Shown here: positions 1-7,594 of the stretch, one piece after another
Position numbering within the stretch: position 1 is the first letter of the stretch
How the letters are laid out: every line of letters begins with the position of its first letter
From: Leptolyngbyaceae cyanobacterium M33_DOE_097
Lineage (GTDB): Bacteria > Cyanobacteriota > Cyanobacteriia > Leptolyngbyales > Leptolyngbyaceae
DNA length: 35,565 bases
Reading direction: 5' to 3'
Assembly (NCBI GenBank): GCA_015296075.1
Contig: DVDV01000346.1
Coordinates: 1-35,565, forward strand
Translations under genes and position numbers: made by a program
The notes under the pieces: model-generated
What the model saw: only the letters and a program-made list of their open reading frames with translations
Databases searched by the model: none
What the model was told of the DNA's origin: nothing

Positions 1-1
1 T

Positions 2-118
2 AACCAAGAGAAATCGCTCAAGGCAGGCACTCGGGCAAAGCGAATGCGAGCGGGATGGGATGACCAATATTTGTGTAGGGTCTTGACCAATTATGCTCAG
101 ACTAATACCAAACCATGA
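2..118 (+). CDS. Possible 3' end of an unidentified gene cut by the window edge
   Basis: Frame 2 is open from the left edge to a TGA at 116-118, giving a basic 38-residue tail that contains AKRMRAGWDDQYL and ends NTKP. The other two forward frames close sooner (TAA at once, or after about 27 codons). I do not recognise a family. A transposase or other DNA-binding tail is possible from the basic composition and the accessory surroundings, but this is a guess. The 105 bases that follow, up to 223, show no gene. Confidence 0.25.
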   Translation, partial: NQEKSLKAGTRAKRMRAGWDDQYLCRVLTNYAQTNTKP

Positions 119-223
119 AGAATCATGTGCGTTTACCCTAGTTGCAGAGATAACTCTCCTTAATGTCGTCATGTTGCCGTTTAAGAAACAGAGTAAATCT
201 GCTTGCTTGTTGGAGCACCTAGC

Positions 224-655
224 TTAAGTACTGAGTGAGGATGCAAAGCCAATCAAGAACCCTGCCACATGGTTGAGTACAGACAATGCTGATGGATGCT
301 CAAGTGAAAAATCATCTGGTAAATGTGTAACGCAACTCATTTTTCTTAATTCAGATTTCATGTCACCAGGCTCTAACTCATGTGCAAGGCGGTTACGAAT
401 AGCGTTAAGTGCTTGTATCGCTTCCCATATTTCTTCTTGACCCTCTTTATAGAAGAAAGCTTTTGCAAGGCTGAGTAATTGAGCAAATCCAGGTTTTGCC
501 TTCTGTAGGAAATAAGGGTTTGGCAGTCTCCTTTGAACAGCAGTAAATAGAGCTTTCTCTATAAGCAGGTGAGTCTTTAACACCAAAAGTTCTGCTTCGG
601 TGATCCCATCGAGATGGTAATCCATTCGCTCTACAGGATGTTGCCCTTGTGTCAT
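224..655 (-). CDS. HEPN-like / DUF4145-like hypothetical protein
   Basis: A 143-residue, mostly helical protein. Residues 87-92 read RNRLAH, which fits the R-x4-6-H motif of HEPN-domain proteins, after an amphipathic helix (about 73-86). HEPN proteins include RNases of toxin-antitoxin and defence systems as well as non-catalytic helical modules. No nucleotidyltransferase (MNT) partner is adjacent, so it would be an orphan. The ATG at 655 has only a distant GAGGCG upstream; the ATG at 625 (MDYHLDG) is an alternative start. Local DNA is AT-richer than the core genes and lacks HIP1 sites, consistent with an accessory island. The assignment rests on one short motif. Confidence 0.5.
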   Translation of the reverse strand: MTQGQHPVERMDYHLDGITEAELLVLKTHLLIEKALFTAVQRRLPNPYFLQKAKPGFAQLLSLAKAFFYKEGQEEIWEAIQALNAIRNRLAHELEPGDMKSELRKMSCVTHLPDDFSLEHPSALSVLNHVAGFLIGFASSLST

Positions 656-909
656 CGGTACTGAAACTACGCCTCTTTGAATTTGACTTAACAGCTAATG
701 TGCATTTTTCCTTCTCGTATATTAAAAGGTTGTAATTGAAACCATTAACAAGATTTTTCTTTTCCAAAGAAACCCAAAAGATTTAGCTTCTATATGGACA
801 TGTCTACAAAGTAGAAGTCCTTTCTAGTGGTAGTTATAGCGATTTAGATACATATAACAGTGCAAATTAGGTCGTAGGTGTTTGTCGAGAAGCTTTTTGT
901 CGGGTGAAC

Positions 910-965
910 CATAACTTTTCCGTCACAGAGCTCTTATGCTTCTAATTGACTTCGGAAAAGTTATG
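910..965. repeat. 13-bp perfect inverted repeat (possible insertion remnant)
   Basis: CATAACTTTTCCG at 910-922 is matched by its exact complement CGGAAAAGTTATG at 953-965, with a 30-base loop. The right arm lies inside the reading frame of the truncated DUF5615 gene and supplies its abnormal last residues, so the element may have entered the gene. The rest of 656-941 shows no gene; it also contains TTTGTCG twice near 881-903. Confidence 0.6.
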
Positions 966-1127
966 TGTGGGAATCACAGCGCTTTCAACCCGTGCTGCTT
1001 CAAAAATTTCAAGATGTTTAGCGTCTCGAAGTGACAAGTCGCGTAATGCCGATGCTTCTAAACCAAACGTGACTGATAGCCAACTTGCTAAGGCTGGAGG
1101 TAGTTGAGCGTCAACCCAAACTCTCAT
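942..1127 (-). pseudogene. DUF5615 PIN-like toxin, truncated
   Basis: The 61 residues begin MRVWVDAQLPPALASWL, typical of DUF5615 (PIN-like, VapC-related) proteins, with the conserved early Asp at residue 6. Family members are usually about 110 residues. After residue 48 the expected region carrying the second acidic cluster (typically T-K-D-x-D-F) is replaced by IPTHNFSEVN and a stop. The missing half is not visible downstream. The ATG overlaps the stop of the DUF433 gene (ATGA, 1124-1127), so the two were translationally coupled. The toxin is probably inactive, which would leave the antitoxin-like gene without a target. The truncation coincides with the inverted repeat at 910-965. Confidence 0.75.
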
Positions 1128-1357
1128 GCGGTCAGTCTAGGAAAATCGGTGCGTCGTGCTGCAAAAAACAGGCAAGCTTGGATATCAGCAAGTTCTAAAT
1201 CGGGAAAATCTTCTAAGATTTCAGCGACGCTAACATTTTCGGCAAGCATTTCTAAAATATCGGTTACACGAATCCGCATCCCGCGAATGCAGGGACGCCC
1301 TCCACATTGACCAGGGGTTTGTGTAATGCGAGTGAGCAAGCTAGAGGTTGAATTCAT
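1124..1357 (-). CDS. DUF433 family antitoxin-like protein
   Basis: A 77-residue protein. RITQTPGQCGGRPCIRGMRI followed by V-x-DILEMLAENVS and DFPDLELADIQACLFFA is the classic DUF433 pattern: a short beta segment, then a helix-turn-helix-like domain. DUF433 proteins are commonly encoded just upstream of DUF5615 PIN-like proteins and are thought to act as antitoxins, as here with a 4-base overlap. Because the downstream toxin is truncated, this may be a relic or may act on a toxin elsewhere. No operator was identified in the 110 bases upstream. Confidence 0.85.
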   Translation of the reverse strand: MNSTSSLLTRITQTPGQCGGRPCIRGMRIRVTDILEMLAENVSVAEILEDFPDLELADIQACLFFAARRTDFPRLTA

Positions 1358-1466
1358 GGAAAGAGCTGCTAAATGCCTTTGTTAGCTCTATCTTATCGGT
1401 TGTTTTGCTCAGAGCCATGATCATTTGAAGGCGATCGCTCCACCGCAGCAGCACCGTTTGCTTGAC

Positions 1467-2210
1467 TTAACTAAACTGCACCTTCACCAGGGTCAAAATT
1501 TCACCGGGCAGGGTTTTGACGATTTTGCCACCTGCCGCCGCGATCGCCTTTTTCCAGTCGCTCATCGGTTCTAAAAAGACTTCGGCATCCAGATAGGTTT
1601 CTAAAATCGCCCAGTTTTCAGCCAGGGGTTGTTCAGCATCGGCAATGTCAAAAACAAACACGCCACCCGGTTTCAGCACTTTTTTCACAGCGCTCAAAAC
1701 ATCTGCCCAGTAAGCGATGGGGTAGTAGCAACTCACCCCAGTGGAGATCGCCCCATCAAAAAAGTTTGGCTCGTACTCGAGTTCATGGGCAGCGGCAAGT
1801 TTTACCCCTTTGAATAACTTCGAGTTGAGCTGAGAACCACGCGAGTTCACCAGGTCACGGGCGACAGTGCTGATGTCTTGCCCATAAAAAATGGCATCCC
1901 AATCGCGCCAGGGATAGATCATAAAGCTGACACCGCAGCCTAAATCGAGCCAGCGCTGGTTTTTTTGCGGTTTTGCCAGTTGCCAGAAGGGAGAAGCCAG
2001 TTTCGATTGCAGCAAGCCGCTCGCATACTCCTGCGCCACTGGCATCGCCATCACTTCATCGGGCAAGTTTACCTTCTCGCCGCGATACTCGCGGTTAAAG
2101 CGTTGTGCGATCGCGGCAATTTGTGGTTGCCAATCTTGCGCTTTGGGCAAGCTGCCAAGGTAGCTGTTCGAGGCGGAGACAAATGTATCTTGCTGTTCTC
2201 GTTTAGCCAT
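1467..2210 (-). CDS. Class I SAM-dependent methyltransferase
   Basis: Motif I of class I methyltransferases is LDLGCG (residues 88-93 from the chosen start). YGQDIS (about 109-114) follows as the acidic loop that binds the ribose of SAM, then a motif II-like segment around FFDGAISTG and the methyltransferase-11 feature VLKPGGVFVFDIAD. Predicted length is 247 residues, soluble and cytoplasmic. An upstream TTG at 2225 would add five residues; the ATG at 2210 is preferred, although neither has a strong ribosome binding site. The substrate cannot be told. The next gene upstream on this strand is a small membrane protein 85 bases away. Confidence 0.8.
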   Translation of the reverse strand: MAKREQQDTFVSASNSYLGSLPKAQDWQPQIAAIAQRFNREYRGEKVNLPDEVMAMPVAQEYASGLLQSKLASPFWQLAKPQKNQRWLDLGCGVSFMIYPWRDWDAIFYGQDISTVARDLVNSRGSQLNSKLFKGVKLAAAHELEYEPNFFDGAISTGVSCYYPIAYWADVLSAVKKVLKPGGVFVFDIADAEQPLAENWAILETYLDAEVFLEPMSDWKKAIAAAGGKIVKTLPGEILTLVKVQFS

Positions 2211-2295
2211 GCGATGAAGTTGCAAAGTAGGAACTCAAATCTTAGCAACCGCGATCGCGCAGTGCATCTATTCACTAACGGCTCAGCAATGCTTC

Positions 2296-2475
2296 TTAAC
2301 CTTTGAGCGCCTTTGTAAAGTTTTGGCGATACGAACGGTTGACCAGCAACACGGGCCATAACAACGCCAGAATCAACTTATTCTGGGTGAAGTTGGTGCG
2401 CTTAAACCCACTCAGAAACTTCCAAATTCCGCCAGCGTAGATGCCGCCTAACACCATCACGACTAAAGTTTCCAT
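2296..2475 (-). CDS. Small membrane protein, unknown function
   Basis: From the ATG at 2475 the product is 59 residues, METLVVMVLGGIYAGGIWKF then a basic loop and a second hydrophobic stretch (LILALLWPVLLV) with a basic C-terminus. This start has a good ribosome binding site, GAGAGGAG two bases before the ATG, so the longer version from 2505 is not favoured. One or two membrane segments are likely. I do not recognise a named family, but small cyanobacterial membrane proteins of this kind are common. The strong binding site and the coherent hydrophobic pattern argue that it is real. Confidence 0.6.
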   Translation of the reverse strand: METLVVMVLGGIYAGGIWKFLSGFKRTNFTQNKLILALLWPVLLVNRSYRQNFTKALKG

Positions 2476-2505
2476 AGCTCCTCTCAAGCAATTATTTGAG
2501 TTCAC

Positions 2506-2925
2506 TGTCTAAAGCTACAGGTGAAGCCTTCTCTTTTTAGGAAACGCAAACGATACAAAGCGTAATCTGAAAAGGCGGATAAGTGTTCGATAGCAGACTA
2601 AATCCACTTAAAAAACCACAGTAGCTTAGGCACAGTCATATCCTATCGTGCAGGACGATTGACCCAGGTGTGATGAGTAATCTAGAAATCTTCCTATTTA
2701 TTTTGGGGATACCCGAATTTTGATTTGCGTATGACACTAGAGAATAGGAAATGTGAATGGCTACCGCGAGAGATGACGATCAGATAAGCACACTCTACAG
2801 TAGGTTGCGGCTGAAGTAGGAGCGATTTGCCTCAGCGTGAATGACAGACTATCGTTCCCTACAAGCAGCTACAACCAGCCACAACCAATTTCTTTTCACC
2901 AGCTTTTAGTAAACCAGGAGGGAGT
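2506..2925. other. Intergenic region between divergent genes
   Basis: About 420 bases separate the small membrane protein and the large sugar-nucleotide gene, so promoters for both directions must lie here. A direct repeat of CTACAACCA/CCACAACCA lies near 2865-2887, just before the strong Shine-Dalgarno AGGAGGGAG at about 2915-2923. No gene, RNA or clear operator was recognised. Confidence 0.5.
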
Positions 2926-5466
2926 ATGCGAGCGGTTTTAATGGCAGGCGGGTCGGGTACACGGCTACGCCCTCTCACCTGTGATTTGCCAAAACCGATG
3001 GTGCCTGTTTTAAATCGCCCAATCGCAGAACACATCATCAATCTTCTGAAACGCCATCGCATCACCGAAGTGATTGCAACGTTGCATTACCTGCCCGACA
3101 TTTTGCGCGATTACTTCCAAGATGGAGCCGATTTTGGGGTGCAGATGACCTACGCGGTTGAGGAAGACCAGCCCCTGGGTACCGCTGGTTGTGTGAAGAA
3201 TATTGAGGAATTGCTCGATGACACTTTTTTGGTCATTAGTGGCGATTGCATCACTGATTTAGATTTAAGTGCTGCGATTCGATTTCATCGCGATCGCCAG
3301 TCAAAAGCGACGCTGGTGCTGACACGAGTGCCTAACCCAATGGAGTTTGGTCTGGTCATCACCGATAAGGATGGTCGCATCAACCGCTTTTTAGAGAAAC
3401 CTTCTACCAGCGAGGTTTTTTCAGATACGGTCAACACGGGCATTTACATTCTCGAACCTGAAGTCCTGGACTATTTACCGATCAACTTTGAGTCTGACTT
3501 CTCAAAAGACTTGTTTCCCAAACTGCTAGATATGGGTGAGCCAATCTACGGTTACGTTGCCGAAGGCTATTGGTGCGACGTTGGGCATTTAGATGCGTAC
3601 CGTGAGGCTCAGTATGCTGCCTTACAACGGCGTGTAAAGTTGAACTTTTCCTATGAGGAGAGATCGCCCGGTATTTGGATTGGGCAAAACACGTTTATCG
3701 ACCCAACCGCCCACATCGAAGCGCCCAGTGTGATTGGCAGCAATTGCCGGATTGGGCCGCGGGTGCAGATTAGCTCCGGCTCTGTTGTCGGTGATAACGT
3801 GACGGTTGGAGCCGATGCCGAACTTAAACGCCCAATTATTTGGAATGGCAGCATCTTGGGCGAAGAAACACATCTGATTGCCTGCGTCGTTGCGCGGGGA
3901 GCCAGGGTCGATCGCCGCGCTCACATTATGGAAGGGGCGATCGTCGGGCCGCTCACGACAATTGGTGAAGAAGCGCAGGTCAGTCCTGAAGTGAGAATTT
4001 GGCCAAGCAAACGGGTTGAGCCAGGTGCGACCCTCAATATCAACTTGATTTGGGGCCATGCAGCGATGCGCAACCTGTTTGGGCAACGGGGCGTGTCCGG
4101 CTTAGCCAATGTGGATATCACCCCTGAGTTTGCCGTTAAGTTGGGGGCGGCCTATGGCTCAACCCTCAAAACAGGCGCAACGGTCACAGTTTCGCGAGAT
4201 CAGCGCAACATTTCGCGGATGGTGTCGCGATCGCTCATTGCAGGCTTGATGTCGGTTGGTGTGAATGTGCAAAACCTGGAGGCGACGGCGATTCCGGTGG
4301 CGCGATCGGTGGTGCCGACTTTAGGTGTTGCCGGCGGAATCCACGTGCGGGTTCACCCGGATCGCTTTGATCACCTGTTGATTGAATTCTTTGACCCCAA
4401 GGGCATCAACCTCTCAAAAGCACGTGAGAAAAAGATTGAAGGGGCTTTCTTCAAAGAAGACTTTCGGCGGGCGCAGATCAATGAGATTGGCAATGTAGCC
4501 CTGTCGAATCAAGTGCTGGATATTTACAGCCGGGGCTTTGAGCAACACCTGAGTTTAGATGCGATTCGGCATAGCAGCTCGAAAGTTGTAATTGACTATG
4601 CCTACGCGGTGTCGGGTGCCGTTCTACCACTGTTATTAGGGAAGTTTGGCTGTGATGCAGTTGTGCTGAATGCCAGCTTGAGCCAGAAGACCTTGACGAT
4701 GGCCGATCGCGAAGGCTTGCTGAATCAACTAGGGCATGTGGTCGAAGCCTTAAAAGCTAATTTTGGCGTGCAAGTCTCTGCGCATGGTGAGCAACTCATT
4801 TTGGTGGATGATGCCGGAAGTCCGATTCGAGGTGAGATTCTTACCGCTTTGATTACGGAGATGATCTTGACGCACCAACCGCGCGGCACTGTGGTCGTGC
4901 CAGTGCATGTTTCGAGCGCGATCGAGCAAATCGCTCGGAGGCATGATGGGCAGGTGATTCGCACAAAGGCAAACCCGACCGCTTTGATGGAAGCTTGCCA
5001 GAGTCACCCCAATGTTGTGCTAGGTGGAAGTGCTGAAATGGGCTTCATCTTCCCGCAGTTTCACCCCGGCTTTGATGCCATGTTTTGCATTGCCAAGCTA
5101 ATTGAGATTTTGACATTGCAAGAGCGATCGCTCGGTCAAATTCGGGCTGACCTGCCACGCATCTGCCACAAGTCCTACACGGTGCGTTGCCCCTGGGCTG
5201 CAAAAGGCGGGTTGATGCGTCATCTAGTCGAAACCCATTCTGTGGATAGCTTGGAACTGGTTGATGGCGTCAAAATCTTCAACTATCCCCGCGATAGTTG
5301 GGTGTTGATCCTGCCCGACGCAGGTGAACCGTTGGTTCACATCTTCGCCAACAGTAGCGATCGCGGCTGGGTTGACGAAACACTCCGCGAATACCGGATT
5401 CGGGTGCAAGAGTTTGTTGATCACGAGCAAGAAACGGATCGCCAGCTTGAGAGTCAGTTTGCTTGA
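2926..5466 (+). CDS. Mannose-1-phosphate guanylyltransferase / phosphomannomutase-like fusion
   Basis: The 846-residue protein has three parts. Residues 1-235 are a nucleotidyltransferase: MAGGSGTRLRPLT (6-18), LPKPM (21-25), the metal-site SGDCITDLD (105-113), EKP (157-159), NTGIYI (170-175) and WCDVG (216-220). Residues about 250-375 are left-handed beta-helix hexapeptide repeats. Residues about 385-846 have the phosphohexomutase fold (SRDQRNISRMV; GFIFPQFHPGFDAMF at 706-720; SWVLILPDAGEPLVHIF at 791-807). It should make GDP-mannose or a related NDP-sugar for surface glycans. The mutase catalytic loops are degenerate: the usual TASHNP serine loop reads GGIHVRVHPD (470-479), the DxDxDR metal loop reads AHGEQLILVDD (619-629), and the RPSGTEP phosphate site reads LPDAGEP (796-802). 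That domain is therefore probably structural or regulatory. The start has a near-perfect Shine-Dalgarno. Confidence 0.9.
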   Translation: MRAVLMAGGSGTRLRPLTCDLPKPMVPVLNRPIAEHIINLLKRHRITEVIATLHYLPDILRDYFQDGADFGVQMTYAVEEDQPLGTAGCVKNIEELLDDTFLVISGDCITDLDLSAAIRFHRDRQSKATLVLTRVPNPMEFGLVITDKDGRINRFLEKPSTSEVFSDTVNTGIYILEPEVLDYLPINFESDFSKDLFPKLLDMGEPIYGYVAEGYWCDVGHLDAYREAQYAALQRRVKLNFSYEERSPGIWIGQNTFIDPTAHIEAPSVIGSNCRIGPRVQISSGSVVGDNVTVGADAELKRPIIWNGSILGEETHLIACVVARGARVDRRAHIMEGAIVGPLTTIGEEAQVSPEVRIWPSKRVEPGATLNINLIWGHAAMRNLFGQRGVSGLANVDITPEFAVKLGAAYGSTLKTGATVTVSRDQRNISRMVSRSLIAGLMSVGVNVQNLEATAIPVARSVVPTLGVAGGIHVRVHPDRFDHLLIEFFDPKGINLSKAREKKIEGAFFKEDFRRAQINEIGNVALSNQVLDIYSRGFEQHLSLDAIRHSSSKVVIDYAYAVSGAVLPLLLGKFGCDAVVLNASLSQKTLTMADREGLLNQLGHVVEALKANFGVQVSAHGEQLILVDDAGSPIRGEILTALITEMILTHQPRGTVVVPVHVSSAIEQIARRHDGQVIRTKANPTALMEACQSHPNVVLGGSAEMGFIFPQFHPGFDAMFCIAKLIEILTLQERSLGQIRADLPRICHKSYTVRCPWAAKGGLMRHLVETHSVDSLELVDGVKIFNYPRDSWVLILPDAGEPLVHIFANSSDRGWVDETLREYRIRVQEFVDHEQETDRQLESQFA

Positions 5467-5671
5467 GGTCTAGAGTGGCAGGGCTTTGAGTCGGTGAACG
5501 TAGCCAATTGCAGCTCGATATGAAGTGGGAACAAATGTTCTACTTTTCTTGAAGTAAATTGGTAGGGGCATCGACTTAATTGTTAAAATCGAATTCCCAC
5601 CAATGCTTTCACGCATACGCGACAGCCATTTATCCGTCATCTGTCGGTTTAACCTGAGTCATTCGCCCAAT

Positions 5672-5699
5672 CCTGCAAAAATCTCTGTGGGATTGCAGG
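5672..5699. promoter_or_regulatory. Inverted repeat upstream of ssb
   Basis: CCTGCAA (5672-5678) pairs with TTGCAGG (5693-5699) across a 14-base loop, about 65 bases before the ssb start. It could be a hairpin in the ssb leader, an operator, or a late terminator for the gene ending at 5466; it has no U-tract. Otherwise the 296-base gap 5467-5762 shows no gene. Confidence 0.4.
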
Positions 5700-5762
5700 G
5701 GCATTCGATTGTTTATATCCTTATTTTTTGTCTAAACCCCATCCAACTTTAGGACACGATTT

Positions 5763-6236
5763 ATGAACCAGTGCATCCTAATGGCTGAAATTATTCAACC
5801 ACCGGAGCTTCGTTATACGTCTGACACCCAAACACCGATCACAGAAATGGTTGTGCAGTTCCCTGGGTTGCGGTCTGACGACCCACCCTCAACCGTAAAA
5901 GTGATTGGTTGGGGCAATATGGCACAAGAAATTCAGGAAAAATATCACCAGGGCGATCGCGTGTTGATTGAAGGACGCCTCAGCATGAATGTGGTTGATC
6001 GGCCTGAAGGCTTTAAAGAAACGCGAGCCGAGTTAACTGCCCAACGAATTCATGCTCTGGGTGCTGACACACCGTTAGAGATGCCAGCCTCACTGCCTCA
6101 ACCGACGGCAACTCCAACGGCTCCACCCCGCGCAGAGGCTGCACCCGCTAGAAGCAAGTCGTCACCTCGCGCTTCAGAAGCAAAAGCAAGTAAAAAGCCC
6201 GTTGCTCAAGAAGACTTTGATGACATTCCCTTTTAA
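5763..6236 (+). CDS. ssb: Single-stranded DNA-binding protein (cyanobacterial SSB family)
   Basis: A 157-residue protein with an N-terminal OB fold (about 1-105; features include MVVQFPG, VIGWGNMAQEI and GDRVLIEGRL). A Pro/Ala/Ser-rich linker (about 108-148) follows, then the acidic tip DFDDIPF (151-157), the conserved SSB tail used to recruit repair and replication partners. It would bind single-stranded DNA as an oligomer during replication, recombination and repair. The start ATG is preceded by AGGA. It reads alone, with nothing on the same strand close by. Cyanobacteria often carry more than one ssb-like gene, so this may not be the main replicative copy. Confidence 0.88.
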   Translation: MNQCILMAEIIQPPELRYTSDTQTPITEMVVQFPGLRSDDPPSTVKVIGWGNMAQEIQEKYHQGDRVLIEGRLSMNVVDRPEGFKETRAELTAQRIHALGADTPLEMPASLPQPTATPTAPPRAEAAPARSKSSPRASEAKASKKPVAQEDFDDIPF

Positions 6237-6258
6237 GGCTGTTAGCGGAACAACGGCC
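6237..6258 (+). terminator. Possible weak terminator after ssb
   Basis: GGCTGTT (6237-6243) can pair with AACGGCC (6252-6258), including one G-U pair, starting directly after the ssb stop codon. There is no run of T after it, so intrinsic termination is uncertain. Confidence 0.35.
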
Positions 6259-6333
6259 CTAAACAAGCGTCTCAAGTGATTGTAAGGGCGATGTAAGACA
6301 CGCTTTGACATAAATGGCTTGCTTCGCTTCTAC

Positions 6334-6852
6334 CTATCGCCGCTGTTTGTTGGTCATAAACTCTTCTAAGAAGCCAAACGGGTTGTCTTCCCAGCAAGGG
6401 GCAGGCCACAGTACCAGCAGACAATGAGCAATATCAGCCTCGATCGCGCCCATGTCGTCTCGCCCAAACCAGTTTGCCAAGGCATCAACATCCCGCTCTC
6501 GGAGGGGGGCAAGTGGTGCTGCATGACTGAGAGCGTCGTTTGAACCTGGCACAAAGGGACGCCCAAGGTCGCGTCGAGCTTGCTCAGCTTGCTGCTCGCG
6601 GCTCTTGGCAAGCCGCTTAAGTGCTTCCAGCCCATCAAGCGGTAAACCGGGTTTGGCAATTTTGTCTGGTCGGTGGTATTCGACCCCCGTTTGGAGGGCG
6701 GATGGGATTGACCGTAGTCCGGCAACTCGATTTACTCGTCTGTTACGAGGTTGGCGCATTTCATTACTGGAGCGCACGACTGAGTTGAGGTCTCCCACTG
6801 TCGATTCACTGGGGTCGAACGCAGTACTACCCTCAAACGGAGTCATAACCAT
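6334..6852 (-). CDS. Hypothetical protein, unknown function
   Basis: A 172-residue soluble protein with no signal peptide or membrane segment. The N-terminal third is rich in Ser, Arg and Asn (including MRQPRNRRVNR) and looks disordered. A Lys/Arg/Gln-rich helix (about 78-97: KRLAKSREQQAEQARRDLGR) follows. The C-terminal part is compact and acidic with two Trp and two Cys (WFGRDDMGAIEADIAHCLL, WPAPCWEDNPFGFLEEF). I do not recognise the family. The long open frame and structured C-terminus suggest a real gene, but the start is unsure: ATG at 6852 or 6846, neither with a clear ribosome binding site. It converges on ssb. Confidence 0.5.
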   Translation of the reverse strand: MVMTPFEGSTAFDPSESTVGDLNSVVRSSNEMRQPRNRRVNRVAGLRSIPSALQTGVEYHRPDKIAKPGLPLDGLEALKRLAKSREQQAEQARRDLGRPFVPGSNDALSHAAPLAPLRERDVDALANWFGRDDMGAIEADIAHCLLVLWPAPCWEDNPFGFLEEFMTNKQRR

Positions 6853-7594
6853 ATCGCACCATATATGCCATCAAAAATGGATAACAAACCAGAACGGTGT
6901 CGGTTGATGGACAGCGTTCACAAATTTTTTCTAAGAAATAATAAAATATCTAGCAGTATTTTCAATCTGCCAGAATGTTCAATTTCACTAACCCTGAGAG
7001 GGTTTCTTCAGTAGATGCACATTCGTAGATGCACAGGGTTAGACGACGATCGCGGTAGTCCTTCACAGACTGCCTAAAACCCTATGATGTAGATTCAAAT
7101 CCTAACTCTGTTATAGCGATTCAGCGGTGCTTTTGCGTGTGATCTGGCACGAGTCTGAACCTGAGATAACTCACTGCTTCTACGTGACAGGCAGTCACGT
7201 TCCTCTTAATAATAGATTGTAGAAGGCTCTAAGGGCTTTTCAGCAAAACTCACAATCTGTAATGTCTAGCTAGCTTAATTGGGTAAGCGGATGATGTTAG
7301 TCAAAGGATGGGAACGTACGCAAGAATACGGTGCCGAAAATAGGATCGCTTGCTGGAAATATCTGCAGATCCGCTACTATCTTAAGTAGAATCCTGAAAT
7401 TTGCTGGTTGACAGATACCGTTAGTGATTGGTATCGAGGTTTGATAAAACCCGTAATCCTGCGGTTAATCTCTCTGTCACTAGCACCCTAATCTTGAAGC
7501 AAACGAATTGTTTAATTAAGTCTCAAGGCAGCTCATGACGTTTGAATCTTCTCATTCATGGGTTCAATCTTTAAAGTAAGTAAAGTTCCTGATT
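6853..7594. other. 742-base intergenic region with several short repeats
   Basis: No gene was recognised. Structures seen are: AACCCT-N3-AGGGTT (6990-7004), the direct repeat GTAGATGCAC at 7011-7020 and 7025-7034, a perfect ACGTGAC-N5-GTCACGT palindrome (7182-7200), and GATACC/GGTATC (7414-7419 and 7430-7435). It separates divergent genes (unknown protein on minus, FHA protein on plus), so promoters for both are expected. A non-coding RNA cannot be excluded. Confidence 0.5.
7182..7200. promoter_or_regulatory. Perfect 7-bp palindrome, ACGTGAC-N5-GTCACGT
   Basis: The symmetric 19-base site lies about 395 bases upstream of the FHA gene. The spacing and symmetry resemble a dimeric regulator operator, but it would also form a short hairpin in RNA. 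No matching regulator is encoded in the window. Confidence 0.4.

Noticed and set aside
6605-6907. A 100-codon plus-strand frame opposite the unknown protein at 6334-6852
   Set aside because: It is Ser/Arg-rich, lacks structure, and overlaps a frame with a more protein-like C-terminus.
7085-7115. tRNA-like T-loop ATTCAAATCC
   Set aside because: It lacks the preceding G-T and no T-stem, anticodon arm or acceptor stem can be built around it.
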